Translations under genes and position numbers: made by a program
Source of the DNA: Phycisphaerae bacterium
Lineage (GTDB): Bacteria; Planctomycetota; Phycisphaerae; SM23-33
DNA length: 40,973 nt
Reading direction: 5' to 3'
Assembly (NCBI GenBank): GCA_021108335.1
Contig: JAIORC010000015.1
Span: 1-40,973 of the forward strand
Shown here: positions 32,153 to 39,492 of the stretch, one piece after another
How the letters are laid out: every line of letters starts with the position of its first letter
How positions within the stretch are numbered: the first letter of the stretch is position 1
Notes under the pieces: generated by a model
Told to the model about the DNA's origin: nothing
What the model saw: only the letters and a program-made list of their open reading frames with translations
Database searches by the model: none

Positions 32153-33940
32153 ATGACTGCGACACGACGAGATGGTGAAGGCCTGGCGGGTTATTCCCCG
32201 CCGCTGCTTCGGCCCAGGAGACGGCTGCGGTGGACGGGGTTCGTTGCGTTCAACCTGATAGCCTTCGCGGCGGCCAATGTATTCTGGCAATATTTGCGGA
32301 CGGGGCAGTGGTGCGCAATCACCACAAAGTCCCTTCACACCAGCCTTGTCTCTTCGCTTGGGCAGATTCTGCTCGAACCGCTGGGGATTTTCACGCATCC
32401 GTGGATGATAATAGTATTGGGGCTGCTGCTGGCGGTGCTTATTGTCGTGCCGCTTGCTATGGCGGTGATGTATCCGCTGCTGCTGTCGATGGTCTTCGTG
32501 GTAACGGTCGCGGTGGTGGGGCATTCGCCGATGCTGGCGTTGGCGCTGGCGGCGGGGTGTTTGTTGTCCGCGCGTACCCGCCTGCGGAGGAGCTACCCCT
32601 TCTACGCGATCCTGCTGGGGATGCTACCGGTGGGGGTGTACCTGTACCTGCTGACCTATGCGGGCATCGACGCGTCGCTGCTGCTGCCCATCCAGCGATG
32701 GGTTCTGGCGATACCGTTCCTGATAGCCATGCTCGCGGTGATACCCGCCGCCGGCGTGGTGGTACTGCTGGCACGATGGACGAAATTCCAGCCGGGCGTA
32801 GTCTGGCCGGCATTGCTGATCCTGCTTTTCTCGGCGGGGGCGGTTTTCTGGACAAAGGCAGGCCCGGACGAGCTGCAATACGCCCTGCTGGCCCGGCTGC
32901 CCGGCGGTTCCGAGGCTATCTTCTGCTCGACCCCGCGAGACAAGTGGCAAAGTCTCCACGCTCCGGGGCTGGCTGAGCAAATGTTACCGCAACGTATCGG
33001 CAGCGATCTCGAACAGCGCAAAGACAAACTCTGCCGGCGGTGTAACACCTTCCTGGAAAATTACCCCACAAGCCCCCGTGCCGCCTCGGTGGCGTGGATA
33101 GTTGCCCAGTGTCAAAGCCTGCAACCGAATGTCCACGCCCTGCGGAATAACCTGGTAAGCTACTCCGCCGCGTTCCCGGCGGCGGCGTCTGCCGGGGCGT
33201 GGAACCGGATTATCAAAGACTATCCCGACAGCGACCAGGCTGCCTTGGCGCTGTGGCGGCTGGGCGAGCTGGAGTTGCGGAAAATCGCCGGTATGAAGCC
33301 CGCGGAGATTCCAGCCCAGGCGGACAAGGCAGACTTGATGCTGCGACGGGCTGCGGTGAAACTGGACGAGGTCGTCCTCGCATTGGGCCGCCGGTTCAAC
33401 GAATCGACCCGCGGCGAAATCTTCGAGCCCCTGGCCCCACTGCCGGCGAAATTCGATTACGTCGCCGCACAATCGCAGGTTCGCAATCTCCTCTGGCAGA
33501 TCGAGCAGAATAACGTGCTGAAAGACTCCCGCTGTGCCGTCGCGATGGCCCGTCTGCTGGACAACAACCCCTACGCCCCCGGCTATGCCTATACGCTCAA
33601 AGCCCTCGCCGCCGACCAAGCCTACCGGAACACGAAGATGGCCGGCAACCTGCGACTGGCGGTGGCGAAATTGAAAACCGACCTGCACGACCGGGCCAAC
33701 GCGATGAAGGCTATCGCCGACGACGAGCGAACCGACCCCGACGCCGCCGTCGAGGCCTACTACGAACTTGGGCGGATATCCATGCAGACCGCCAGCGCTC
33801 CGACCATCCGGTTTCAACTCAAAGAGCCGGAATATTACTTCAAAATCGTTATCGCCGCGCCGCCGAACCCATGGCAAAGCCGGGCGGCCAAATGGCTCAC
33901 CAGAAACCCACCGGGTAATTCTTCTTCCAGACCAAACTGA
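32153..33940 (+). CDS. Membrane protein with helical-repeat C-terminal half
   Basis: 595 residues. The first 240 hold about seven or eight hydrophobic helices (WMIIVLGLLLAVLIVVPLAM, LLLSMVFVVTVAVV, LALALAAGCLLS, YAILLGMLPVGVYLYLL, VLAIPFLIAMLAVIPAAGVV, PALLILLFSAGAVF). The rest is soluble and alpha-helical with TPR-like spacing (CRRCNTFLENYPTSPRAASVAW, WNRIIKDYPDSDQAALALWRLGELEL, DPDAAVEAYYELGRI), as in outer-membrane or periplasmic helical scaffolds. A Cys-x-x-Cys (LCRRCN) sits near 296. No clear ribosome-binding site; a TAGAAT box lies 10-15 nt before the ATG, so the mRNA may be almost leaderless. Family not recognised. Confidence 0.8.
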   Translation: MTATRRDGEGLAGYSPPLLRPRRRLRWTGFVAFNLIAFAAANVFWQYLRTGQWCAITTKSLHTSLVSSLGQILLEPLGIFTHPWMIIVLGLLLAVLIVVPLAMAVMYPLLLSMVFVVTVAVVGHSPMLALALAAGCLLSARTRLRRSYPFYAILLGMLPVGVYLYLLTYAGIDASLLLPIQRWVLAIPFLIAMLAVIPAAGVVVLLARWTKFQPGVVWPALLILLFSAGAVFWTKAGPDELQYALLARLPGGSEAIFCSTPRDKWQSLHAPGLAEQMLPQRIGSDLEQRKDKLCRRCNTFLENYPTSPRAASVAWIVAQCQSLQPNVHALRNNLVSYSAAFPAAASAGAWNRIIKDYPDSDQAALALWRLGELELRKIAGMKPAEIPAQADKADLMLRRAAVKLDEVVLALGRRFNESTRGEIFEPLAPLPAKFDYVAAQSQVRNLLWQIEQNNVLKDSRCAVAMARLLDNNPYAPGYAYTLKALAADQAYRNTKMAGNLRLAVAKLKTDLHDRANAMKAIADDERTDPDAAVEAYYELGRISMQTASAPTIRFQLKEPEYYFKIVIAAPPNPWQSRAAKWLTRNPPGNSSSRPN

Positions 33941-33945
33941 TCCCA

Positions 33946-35115
33946 ATGAATACAAACGACCCATCCGAAAATCCGCGGAGCCAGACTCCGCCGAGAAAAA
34001 TTCTCATCGTTACCGCCTCTGTCGGGGCCGGCCATAATCAAGCCGCCCGCGCGCTTGCCGAGGGCATCGGCAATTTCGCCCCGCATATCGAGCTTGCTTA
34101 CGTAGACGTGCTGGATTTCACCCCGAAGCTATTCCGGGCGTGGTACGCCGGAGGCTATTCCATCGCGGTAACGAAACTCCCCAGGCTTTACGGCCTCGGT
34201 TATGCTATTACGGACAGGCCCACCGGGCCGGGCCGAACGCTGAGCGAACGCCACAAACTCTGGAAGGAGCGGCTGGCCTTAAAGGCCTTCGGGCGATACG
34301 TCGCCGAACTGCAACCGGACCTCATCCTGCACACGCATTTCCTCGCCCCGCCGTACCTGGCGAGGCAAATCGCCGGCGGACAATTGGCTGCGCGGCAGCA
34401 GGTCGTGATTACCGACATCGAAGTGCATCGCTGGTGGTACAGCCGGCAGGTCGAGCATTGGTACGTCGGGCACGATATCGCGACGGAGCAACTGGGCCGA
34501 TACGACATCGACCCTGGGCGGGTTACCGTCAGCGGCATGCCGGTGCATCCCAAGTGGATCAAACCCCTGCCGCCGCGAGCGGAGATACTCGCCGAATGGT
34601 CGCTGCCGGACAACCGGCAGATTGTCCTGCTCAGCGGTGGGACGGAATTCACTTGCGGGCCTATCGTGAAAATCGCCCGGCAACTGGTAGCCGCCTGTCC
34701 GAACGCATGCGTGGTGGTGCTGGGCGGCAGAAACAAAAAACTGCTCGGCACGCTGGCGAAACTGCCCGAAGCCCAGGCTGGCAAAATCGTGCCGACGGGA
34801 TTCACCGACCGCCTGCACGAACTGGTGGAGGTAGCCGACCTGATGATTACCAAGCCCGGCGGCATGACGACGGCGGAGTGCATCGCCAAGGCTACGCCGA
34901 TGGTCTTTTTGCGTCCCGTGCCCGGCCAGGAGCAGAAAAACGCCGAATTCGTCAGCCAGCGCGGCGGCGGGGTAATCACGCGTAACCCGCGGCAGGTAAT
35001 CGCAGCGGCGACAGAACTGCTGGTCGCCCCGGACAAGCTTGCCGAAATGTCCGCCTGCATGAAAAAACTCTACCGCCCCGGCACGCAAACCATAGTCGAA
35101 GCAGTCTGCCGATAA
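33946..35115 (+). CDS. MGDG synthase/processive glycosyltransferase-like protein
   Basis: 389 residues, GT-B fold of the monogalactosyldiacylglycerol-synthase family (GT28), related to MurG and to Gram-positive UgtP. N-terminal acceptor domain: ILIVTASVGAGHNQAARAL, VDVLDFTPKLFRAWYAGGY, LQPDLILHTHFLAP. C-terminal donor domain: QIVLLSGGTEFTCGPIVKIA, GFTDRLHELVEVADLMITKPGGMTTAEC, the family's sugar-nucleotide signature, and PVPGQEQKNAEF. It would transfer a sugar from UDP-sugar to a lipid at the membrane. Only 5 bp follow the preceding stop codon and no Shine-Dalgarno is present, so translation may be coupled. Acceptor lipid and sugar are unknown. Confidence 0.88.
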   Translation: MNTNDPSENPRSQTPPRKILIVTASVGAGHNQAARALAEGIGNFAPHIELAYVDVLDFTPKLFRAWYAGGYSIAVTKLPRLYGLGYAITDRPTGPGRTLSERHKLWKERLALKAFGRYVAELQPDLILHTHFLAPPYLARQIAGGQLAARQQVVITDIEVHRWWYSRQVEHWYVGHDIATEQLGRYDIDPGRVTVSGMPVHPKWIKPLPPRAEILAEWSLPDNRQIVLLSGGTEFTCGPIVKIARQLVAACPNACVVVLGGRNKKLLGTLAKLPEAQAGKIVPTGFTDRLHELVEVADLMITKPGGMTTAECIAKATPMVFLRPVPGQEQKNAEFVSQRGGGVITRNPRQVIAAATELLVAPDKLAEMSACMKKLYRPGTQTIVEAVCR

Positions 35116-35330
35116 AACACACCGCACACGCCGGGTGGCATGGTTTTTTGTAGGGTGGGTGCTCCCGCTCCCGCAGCCTACTATAACCCTAGCGTGGTGG
35201 CCTTCCCAGGCCACCACGGCACAGGTTACAAACCTGTGCCACCGCAATATTCCATTTGCTTGGGTGGCATAGTCCCCCCCTTGGGGCAGGCCTGGGGACC
35301 ATGTGTTTTTCGCCGCGAACATCACACGAT
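35116..35330. repeat. Hairpin repeat cluster before folP, left half
   Basis: Modules in order: TGTAGGGTGGGTGCTCCCGC, degenerate (35150-35173); GTGGTGGCC...GGCCACCAC (35194-35217) joined to GGCACAGGTT...AACCTGTGCC (35218-35240); GGGTGGCATAGTCCCC...GGGGACCATG (35263-35302). No ORF. With the next entry this covers the space to folP. Confidence 0.75.
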
Positions 35331-35520
35331 TTCCCACGATATCGGGTGGCATGGTCAGCGGCGAAGCCGATGGCCATGAAAGATAGATACACGATGGCTT
35401 ACGCAACCAGCCTATGCAATCCAACTGACCATGAAAAACGACGTGGAAATTGTGTACGGAATCGTTCATGGCTACCCCGCAAAAAACGCGGGGTTTCCAT
35501 GCCACCCTGCGTCGTGGGAA
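35331..35520 (+). repeat. Composite repeat element, copy 2
   Basis: Begins TTCCCACGATATCGGGTGG and ends CCACCCTGCGTCGTGGGAA, an imperfect outer inverted repeat. Left arm ATGGTCAGCGGCGAAGCCGATGGCCAT, given in two parts as GGTCAGCGGC and GATGGCCATGAAAG; right arm TTCATGGCTACCCCGC, A6, CGCGGGG. Both arms are shared with the 36.6-kb copy. The core begins ATAGATACACGATGGC and ends GTGGAAATTGTGTACGGAATC like that copy but differs in between. Confidence 0.75.
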
Positions 35521-35584
35521 ATTGTCGGATGCCACCCTGGACAAACTACTACAATCCGGGTGGGGGTTTCCTTACAATTGCGAC

Positions 35585-36424
35585 ATGCCAATGAGTCTTG
35601 AAGACATTCTGAATTCCCCTCGCCACGGCGGGGCTGTGGTTATGGGCATTTTGAACGTTACGCCGGACAGCTTTTCCGATGGCGGGGATTTTCTGTCGCC
35701 CGCCGACGCCATCGCCCAAGCCAGCCAAATGATTGCCGACGGCGCGGACATCATCGACATCGGCGCTGAAAGCACCAGGCCGGGTTCGCAGCGAATATCT
35801 GCCGACGAGCAAATCCGGCGGCTGCGGGAAGTTCTGCCGGCGGTCTGCAAAGCCGGCGCAATTGTGAGTATCGACACCACCCTGGCTGCCGTCGCTGAAT
35901 TCGCCCTGGATTCCGGGGCGAAAATCATCAACGACATCTCAGCCGGACGGGAGGACGCCGCCATGCTGCCGCTTGCGGCAAAGCGTGGCACGCCCATCTG
36001 CCTGATGCACATGCTAGGCCAACCGGCGACCATGCAGGCCGCCCCGCAATACCGCGACGTCGTCGCCGAAGTTTGCGACTTCCTCGCCGGGCGAATCGCC
36101 GCTGCCGAGGCAGCGGGCGTGCCGCGCGAGCGATGCATCGTCGATCCGGGCATCGGGTTCGGCAAGACGACGGAGCACAACCTCGCCTTGCTGGCGGGGG
36201 TCTCAGTCCTCGCCGAACTGGGTTGCCCTGTTCTCGTCGGCCCCAGCCGCAAGCGGTTCATTGGCGACTTGACCAATCAGCCGGATCCGGCCAGCCGGCT
36301 CGGCGGCACCATCGCCGCCTGTCTTGGGGCTTACGAAGCCGGGGCGAGCATCTTCCGCGTCCACGACACAGCCCCCATCGCCCAGGCGATGACAATAGCC
36401 GCCGCCATCCGCCGCAGAGTGTAG
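35585..36424 (+). CDS. folP: Dihydropteroate synthase
   Basis: Joins 6-hydroxymethyl-dihydropterin pyrophosphate to p-aminobenzoate in folate synthesis; cytoplasmic TIM barrel. 279 residues from ATG 35585 (ATG 35591 is an alternative). Signatures: MGILNVTPDSFSDGG (20-34), DIGAESTRPGS, SIDTT, IINDISAGRED, ICLMHMLGQPATMQ, IVDPGIGFGKTTEHN, LVGPSRKRFIG, and GASIFRVHD at the end. Family length is normal. The next genes are cdaA and cdaR; folP next to the diadenylate cyclase gene is a recurrent arrangement outside Firmicutes. Confidence 0.96.
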   Translation: MPMSLEDILNSPRHGGAVVMGILNVTPDSFSDGGDFLSPADAIAQASQMIADGADIIDIGAESTRPGSQRISADEQIRRLREVLPAVCKAGAIVSIDTTLAAVAEFALDSGAKIINDISAGREDAAMLPLAAKRGTPICLMHMLGQPATMQAAPQYRDVVAEVCDFLAGRIAAAEAAGVPRERCIVDPGIGFGKTTEHNLALLAGVSVLAELGCPVLVGPSRKRFIGDLTNQPDPASRLGGTIAACLGAYEAGASIFRVHDTAPIAQAMTIAAAIRRRV

Positions 36425-36513
36425 TTCCCGCGTGGGTGCAAGCACTTACCCTACGCGCGGCGGCCTTCCCAGGCTGCCGCGAATCCGGGTACAAAATACG
36501 AGCAAAACGCGGT
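36425..36513. repeat. Hairpin repeats after folP
   Basis: CGTGGGTGCAAGCACTTACC-type hairpin (36429-36455) and GCGGCGGCC...GGCTGCCGC (36456-36480). Slightly degenerate copies of modules seen elsewhere. Confidence 0.65.
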
Positions 36514-36740
36514 GGGTGGCATGGCGACACCGAAGGGGTCGCCATGATTGGCCCAGAAAAGAATATCGGGTGGCATGGTCAGCAGCGAAGCCGATGGCCA
36601 TGAAAGATAGATATACGACGGCGGATGGTATGTTGGGTGGTTTTGAGAAAGGGATGACGTAGAAATTGCGAATCGATCTTTCATGGCTACCCCGCAAAAA
36701 ACGCGGGGTTTCCATGCTACCCGACATCGTGGGAATTTGC
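36514..36740 (+). repeat. Composite repeat element, copy 3
   Basis: Order: GGGTGGCATGGCGAC...GTCGCCATG hairpin; TTGGCCCAGAAAAGAATATC; left arm with GGTCAGCAGC and GATGGCCATGAAAG; a core beginning ATAGATATACGACGGCGGAT and ending AGAAATTGCGAATCGATC; right arm TTTCATGGCTACCCCGC, A6, CGCGGGG; end GACATCGTGGGAATTTGC. The core and the left part match the reverse complement of 14382-14579 closely, while the arms match copy 2. Confidence 0.8.
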
Positions 36741-36759
36741 ATAACCTACACTCTACAAT

Positions 36760-36787
36760 CGTGGCTGTCGCTTCGCTTCCCGCCACG
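36760..36787. repeat. CGTGGC...GCCACG hairpin
   Basis: CGTGGC, TGTCGCTTCGCTTCCC, GCCACG. Same module as at 13383, 15698 and 23381. The remaining space to the cdaA start (36788-36910) shows nothing recognisable. Confidence 0.7.
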
Positions 36788-36910
36788 GCACCCGGCCACG
36801 CCTTTTTCAAGTTCTCGAACGGATATAGACGATAAAAGTAAATACGGCTGAAGCTGCGTATTCAGGGATGGTGCGCATATAAAGGATTGAATCAGTTAGA
36901 AGGCGAATGG

Positions 36911-37753
36911 ATGCAGGACTTAACCGAAGCCATCACAACTTATTTGCAACGGGTTTCAACGTATAACCCGCTGGTGGTGGGCGTGCAGTTGCTGCTTATC
37001 GCCATTGTCGTCTGGCTGGCGATGCGGTTCTTGCGCGGCACGCGCGGGGCGAGGCTGATGAAGGGGGCGGTGCTGCTTCTGGCTATCGTGTTTATCGTTA
37101 TTCGCCTGCTGCCCAAGAACGACGAATGGAAACGCATCGAATTCCTTTACGGCAACTTCCTGTTGTTTGCGTTGGTCGCCTTCGTGGTCGCGTTTCAGCC
37201 GGAACTGCGGCGGGCGCTGATTTCCATCGGGCAGGCCAAACTGTTTCGCAGCCGCTATTCCGAAATCGAAAACATGGTCGATGAACTGATCCGCAGCGCG
37301 GCCTTCCTCTCCCGCAACAAGATCGGCGCGATTCTCGCGATGGAGCGGTCGGTGGGGCTGGGCGCGTTGATCGAAACCGGCACTCAACTCGACGCGCTCA
37401 TATCGGCGGAGTTGCTCAATACGATTTTTTATCCCGGGTCGGCTTTGCACGATATGGGCGTAATTATCCGCGACCATCGCATCGCCGCGGCAGGTTGCCA
37501 GTTCCCGATAGCCGAGAGCGAAGAAGTTGACCCCTCGCTGGGCAGCCGGCACAGGGCGGCTTTGGGGCTGGCCCACGATTCCGACGCGGTCGTGCTCGTC
37601 GTCAGCGAAGAAACCGGGCGTATATCGCTGGCCTACGAAAGGCAACTCTTTATCGGTCTGTCGCAGGAAAACGTCCGCGAAATACTACTGGACCTGCTGG
37701 AACACAAGCGTAAACAAGGCAAATCCTCCGGCAATAAGGGAGACAAGCAATGA
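36911..37753 (+). CDS. cdaA: Diadenylate cyclase, CdaA type
   Basis: Makes cyclic di-AMP from two ATP; membrane-anchored. 280 residues from ATG 36911 (GAAGG 8 nt upstream; a TTG eight codons earlier is less likely). Three membrane helices (about 21-41, 50-67, 78-95), a coiled segment, and the DAC domain (about 110-265). The RHR motif is R213-H214-R215 in GSRHRAALGL, followed by VVSEETGRISL. The ATP-binding DGA motif is altered: HDMGVII, D181-M182-G183, where family members read HDGAVII. Flanking residues fit, so activity is plausible but not certain. It overlaps cdaR by 4 bp and follows folP. Confidence 0.92.
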   Translation: MQDLTEAITTYLQRVSTYNPLVVGVQLLLIAIVVWLAMRFLRGTRGARLMKGAVLLLAIVFIVIRLLPKNDEWKRIEFLYGNFLLFALVAFVVAFQPELRRALISIGQAKLFRSRYSEIENMVDELIRSAAFLSRNKIGAILAMERSVGLGALIETGTQLDALISAELLNTIFYPGSALHDMGVIIRDHRIAAAGCQFPIAESEEVDPSLGSRHRAALGLAHDSDAVVLVVSEETGRISLAYERQLFIGLSQENVREILLDLLEHKRKQGKSSGNKGDKQ

Positions 37754-38841
37754 CGCCGCGGCGACATCATCTTCCCCCGCACCAGGCCCCGCAGCGGTTT
37801 TCGCGGAGTTGGTGGCTGGGCAAAATGCAGAACATCCTTTGGGTGCTGCTGGCGACGCTGCTGATCTGGGTTTACGCCGACGTGGAATTCACCGACGACG
37901 CGAAGTTCTCGGCCACGCTGGTGCTGAAAACCGGCGAGTCGCAAAAGGTGATGCTCCTGAGTCCCGCTGAGCATCAGTTGCAATTCGAGTTATCCGGCAG
38001 CCAGACCTCGCTGGAACAGTTCCGCCGGAAGCTCATCGCCGACGGGGCGATTCTTACATATGATGTCTCCGGCGAATATCAGCCGGGCGAAGGCGGCGCA
38101 AAAAGCGTCCCCGCCGCCGACTTGCTGAACCGCGCAGCCAAACTCATGGGGCTTGGCATTACCGTTAAAAACGTTACGCCGGAAGTTATCACCATGCATC
38201 TGGAAGGGCTGCGGAAAATTTCCGACGTGCCGGTGGAGCTGGTCGCTACGGGCGCGGAACTGGTTTCCCCACCACCACCGCAAAAGGTGGATATCCTCGT
38301 GCCTGCATCGGAATATGAAAAAATCCTCGCCCTGCCGCCGAAACTCAAAACCCAGAGCATCGACCTGAGCGAATACGTCCCGGGCAAAAAAGAACTCGTA
38401 AAGGCCGACATCATCCGCACCATCGAGATAGGTGGGGAAAAATTCTCCATCGAACCGGTCCCCGCAAGCGTAACGTTTACCGTGCAAATCAAAAGCCGCA
38501 CCACCGTCGAGGAAATTTCCGTAACGGTCAAAATCCTCACGCCGGCAGCATGGGCACAAGCCGGCGACACCACCTGGACACAGTATGAACTTCTCCGCCA
38601 GGCACCAGCGGACTGGAGGCCGAAGCTTCAGATTGTCGGCGCGAAAAAAGACCTGCAACCCGAAAACATCCGAGCATACATCACCCTCAGCGACGACGAC
38701 AAACAGCCGGTGGAAAGCTGGCTGGAACGCGAAGTGGTGGTCAGCTTCCCGCCGGAAATGAATCTCAAACTCCAGGGCTCCGCACCCAAAGTAAAATTCA
38801 AGCTCCAAAAAAGAAACCCCGCCGCGCCAACAACACCATAA
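37750..38841 (+). CDS. cdaR: YbbR/CdaR-like regulator of the cyclase
   Basis: 363 residues, start ATGA overlapping the cdaA stop. A short basic N-terminus, one membrane helix (about 25-44, NILWVLLATLLIWVYAD), then YbbR-type repeats outside the membrane: repeated beta units such as VPVELVATGAELVSPPPPQKVDILVP, given in parts as VPVELVATGAELV and KVDILVPASEYEK, and ITVKNVTPEVITMHLEG. CdaR proteins bind and tune CdaA; the overlap supports that pairing. Third member glmM of the usual Firmicutes cluster is absent. Exact number of YbbR units is uncertain. Confidence 0.87.
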   Translation: MTPRRHHLPPHQAPQRFSRSWWLGKMQNILWVLLATLLIWVYADVEFTDDAKFSATLVLKTGESQKVMLLSPAEHQLQFELSGSQTSLEQFRRKLIADGAILTYDVSGEYQPGEGGAKSVPAADLLNRAAKLMGLGITVKNVTPEVITMHLEGLRKISDVPVELVATGAELVSPPPPQKVDILVPASEYEKILALPPKLKTQSIDLSEYVPGKKELVKADIIRTIEIGGEKFSIEPVPASVTFTVQIKSRTTVEEISVTVKILTPAAWAQAGDTTWTQYELLRQAPADWRPKLQIVGAKKDLQPENIRAYITLSDDDKQPVESWLEREVVVSFPPEMNLKLQGSAPKVKFKLQKRNPAAPTTP

Positions 38842-38875
38842 CGCCAACCACTCTGCCCAGACTGAATTGTCAGTG

Positions 38876-38904
38876 TTGACATTAGCATCGCGGCAACATA
38901 AAAT
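38876..38904 (+). promoter_or_regulatory. Strong promoter of the PAS gene
   Basis: TTGACA (38876-38881), 17-bp spacer, TAAAAT (38899-38904): near-consensus sigma-70 promoter, 55 nt before the gene start allowing for the leader. Confidence 0.7.
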
Positions 38905-38966
38905 TGGTTAAAACCGTGTCGCATATTGTTATGTGAGACCGTTAAAAAAGGGCGGGAGAGATTCTA

Positions 38967-39479
38967 ATGTCGGAAGAAAGCAAATATCTTCGTGCCCTGA
39001 TAGAAACAAGTCTCGATCCTTTCGTAACAATTAGTCCAAAGGGGAAGATTACTGATCTTAATGAAGCTACTATCAAGGCAACGGGTGTTTCTCGTGATGA
39101 ATTGATAGGAACAGATTTCTCAGACTACTTTACCGATCCCCCAAAAGCACGGCAGGGATATAAAATTGCTTTCGCAAAAGGTTTAATTAAGGATTACGAG
39201 CTGACTATTAAGCATATTGACGGCTCATTAATGCATGTCATATATAACGCTACTGTATATCATAACCAAAATGGAAAAATAATTGGTGTGTTTGCGGCAG
39301 CAAGAGACATTACACATATATTAAAGGGGATTTTGCCAATTTGCGCGAATTGTAAAAAAATTCGAACTGACATTGGCTATTGGGAACAGGTTGAAGTTTT
39401 TATAAGAGACCATTCAAACGTTGAATTCAGTCATAGCCTCTGTCCGGAATGCAAAACAAAGTTGTATCCAGAATTTTAA
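38967..39479 (+). CDS. PAS-domain protein with C-terminal CxxC pair
   Basis: 170 residues; GGGAG 8 nt before the ATG. One PAS domain (about 5-118; LIETSLDPFVTISPKGKITD, then GVFAAARDITHI at its end) and a short C-terminal module GILPICANCKKIRTDIGYWE...SHSLCPECKTKLYPEF with Cys126, Cys129, Cys159 and Cys162. This module ends many bacterial PAS sensor proteins; the four cysteines suggest a bound metal or redox switch, unproven. No output domain is present. The gene is clearly more AT-rich than neighbours (AAT, TTA and ATT codons frequent), which points to recent transfer. Convergent with the peptidase gene, 13 bp apart. Confidence 0.88.
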   Translation: MSEESKYLRALIETSLDPFVTISPKGKITDLNEATIKATGVSRDELIGTDFSDYFTDPPKARQGYKIAFAKGLIKDYELTIKHIDGSLMHVIYNATVYHNQNGKIIGVFAAARDITHILKGILPICANCKKIRTDIGYWEQVEVFIRDHSNVEFSHSLCPECKTKLYPEF

Positions 39480-39492
39480 ATAGCCGCGTAGG

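Noticed and set aside
30500-32524. 674-codon version of the secreted protein
   Set aside because: The upstream 180 codons have no start signal and cross the promoter; ATG 31981 has AAGGAG and a signal peptide directly after it.
32230-32976. Plus-strand ORF of 248 codons inside the 32153 gene
   Set aside because: Different frame of the same GC-rich gene, Gly/Ala/Arg-rich shadow without family or signals.
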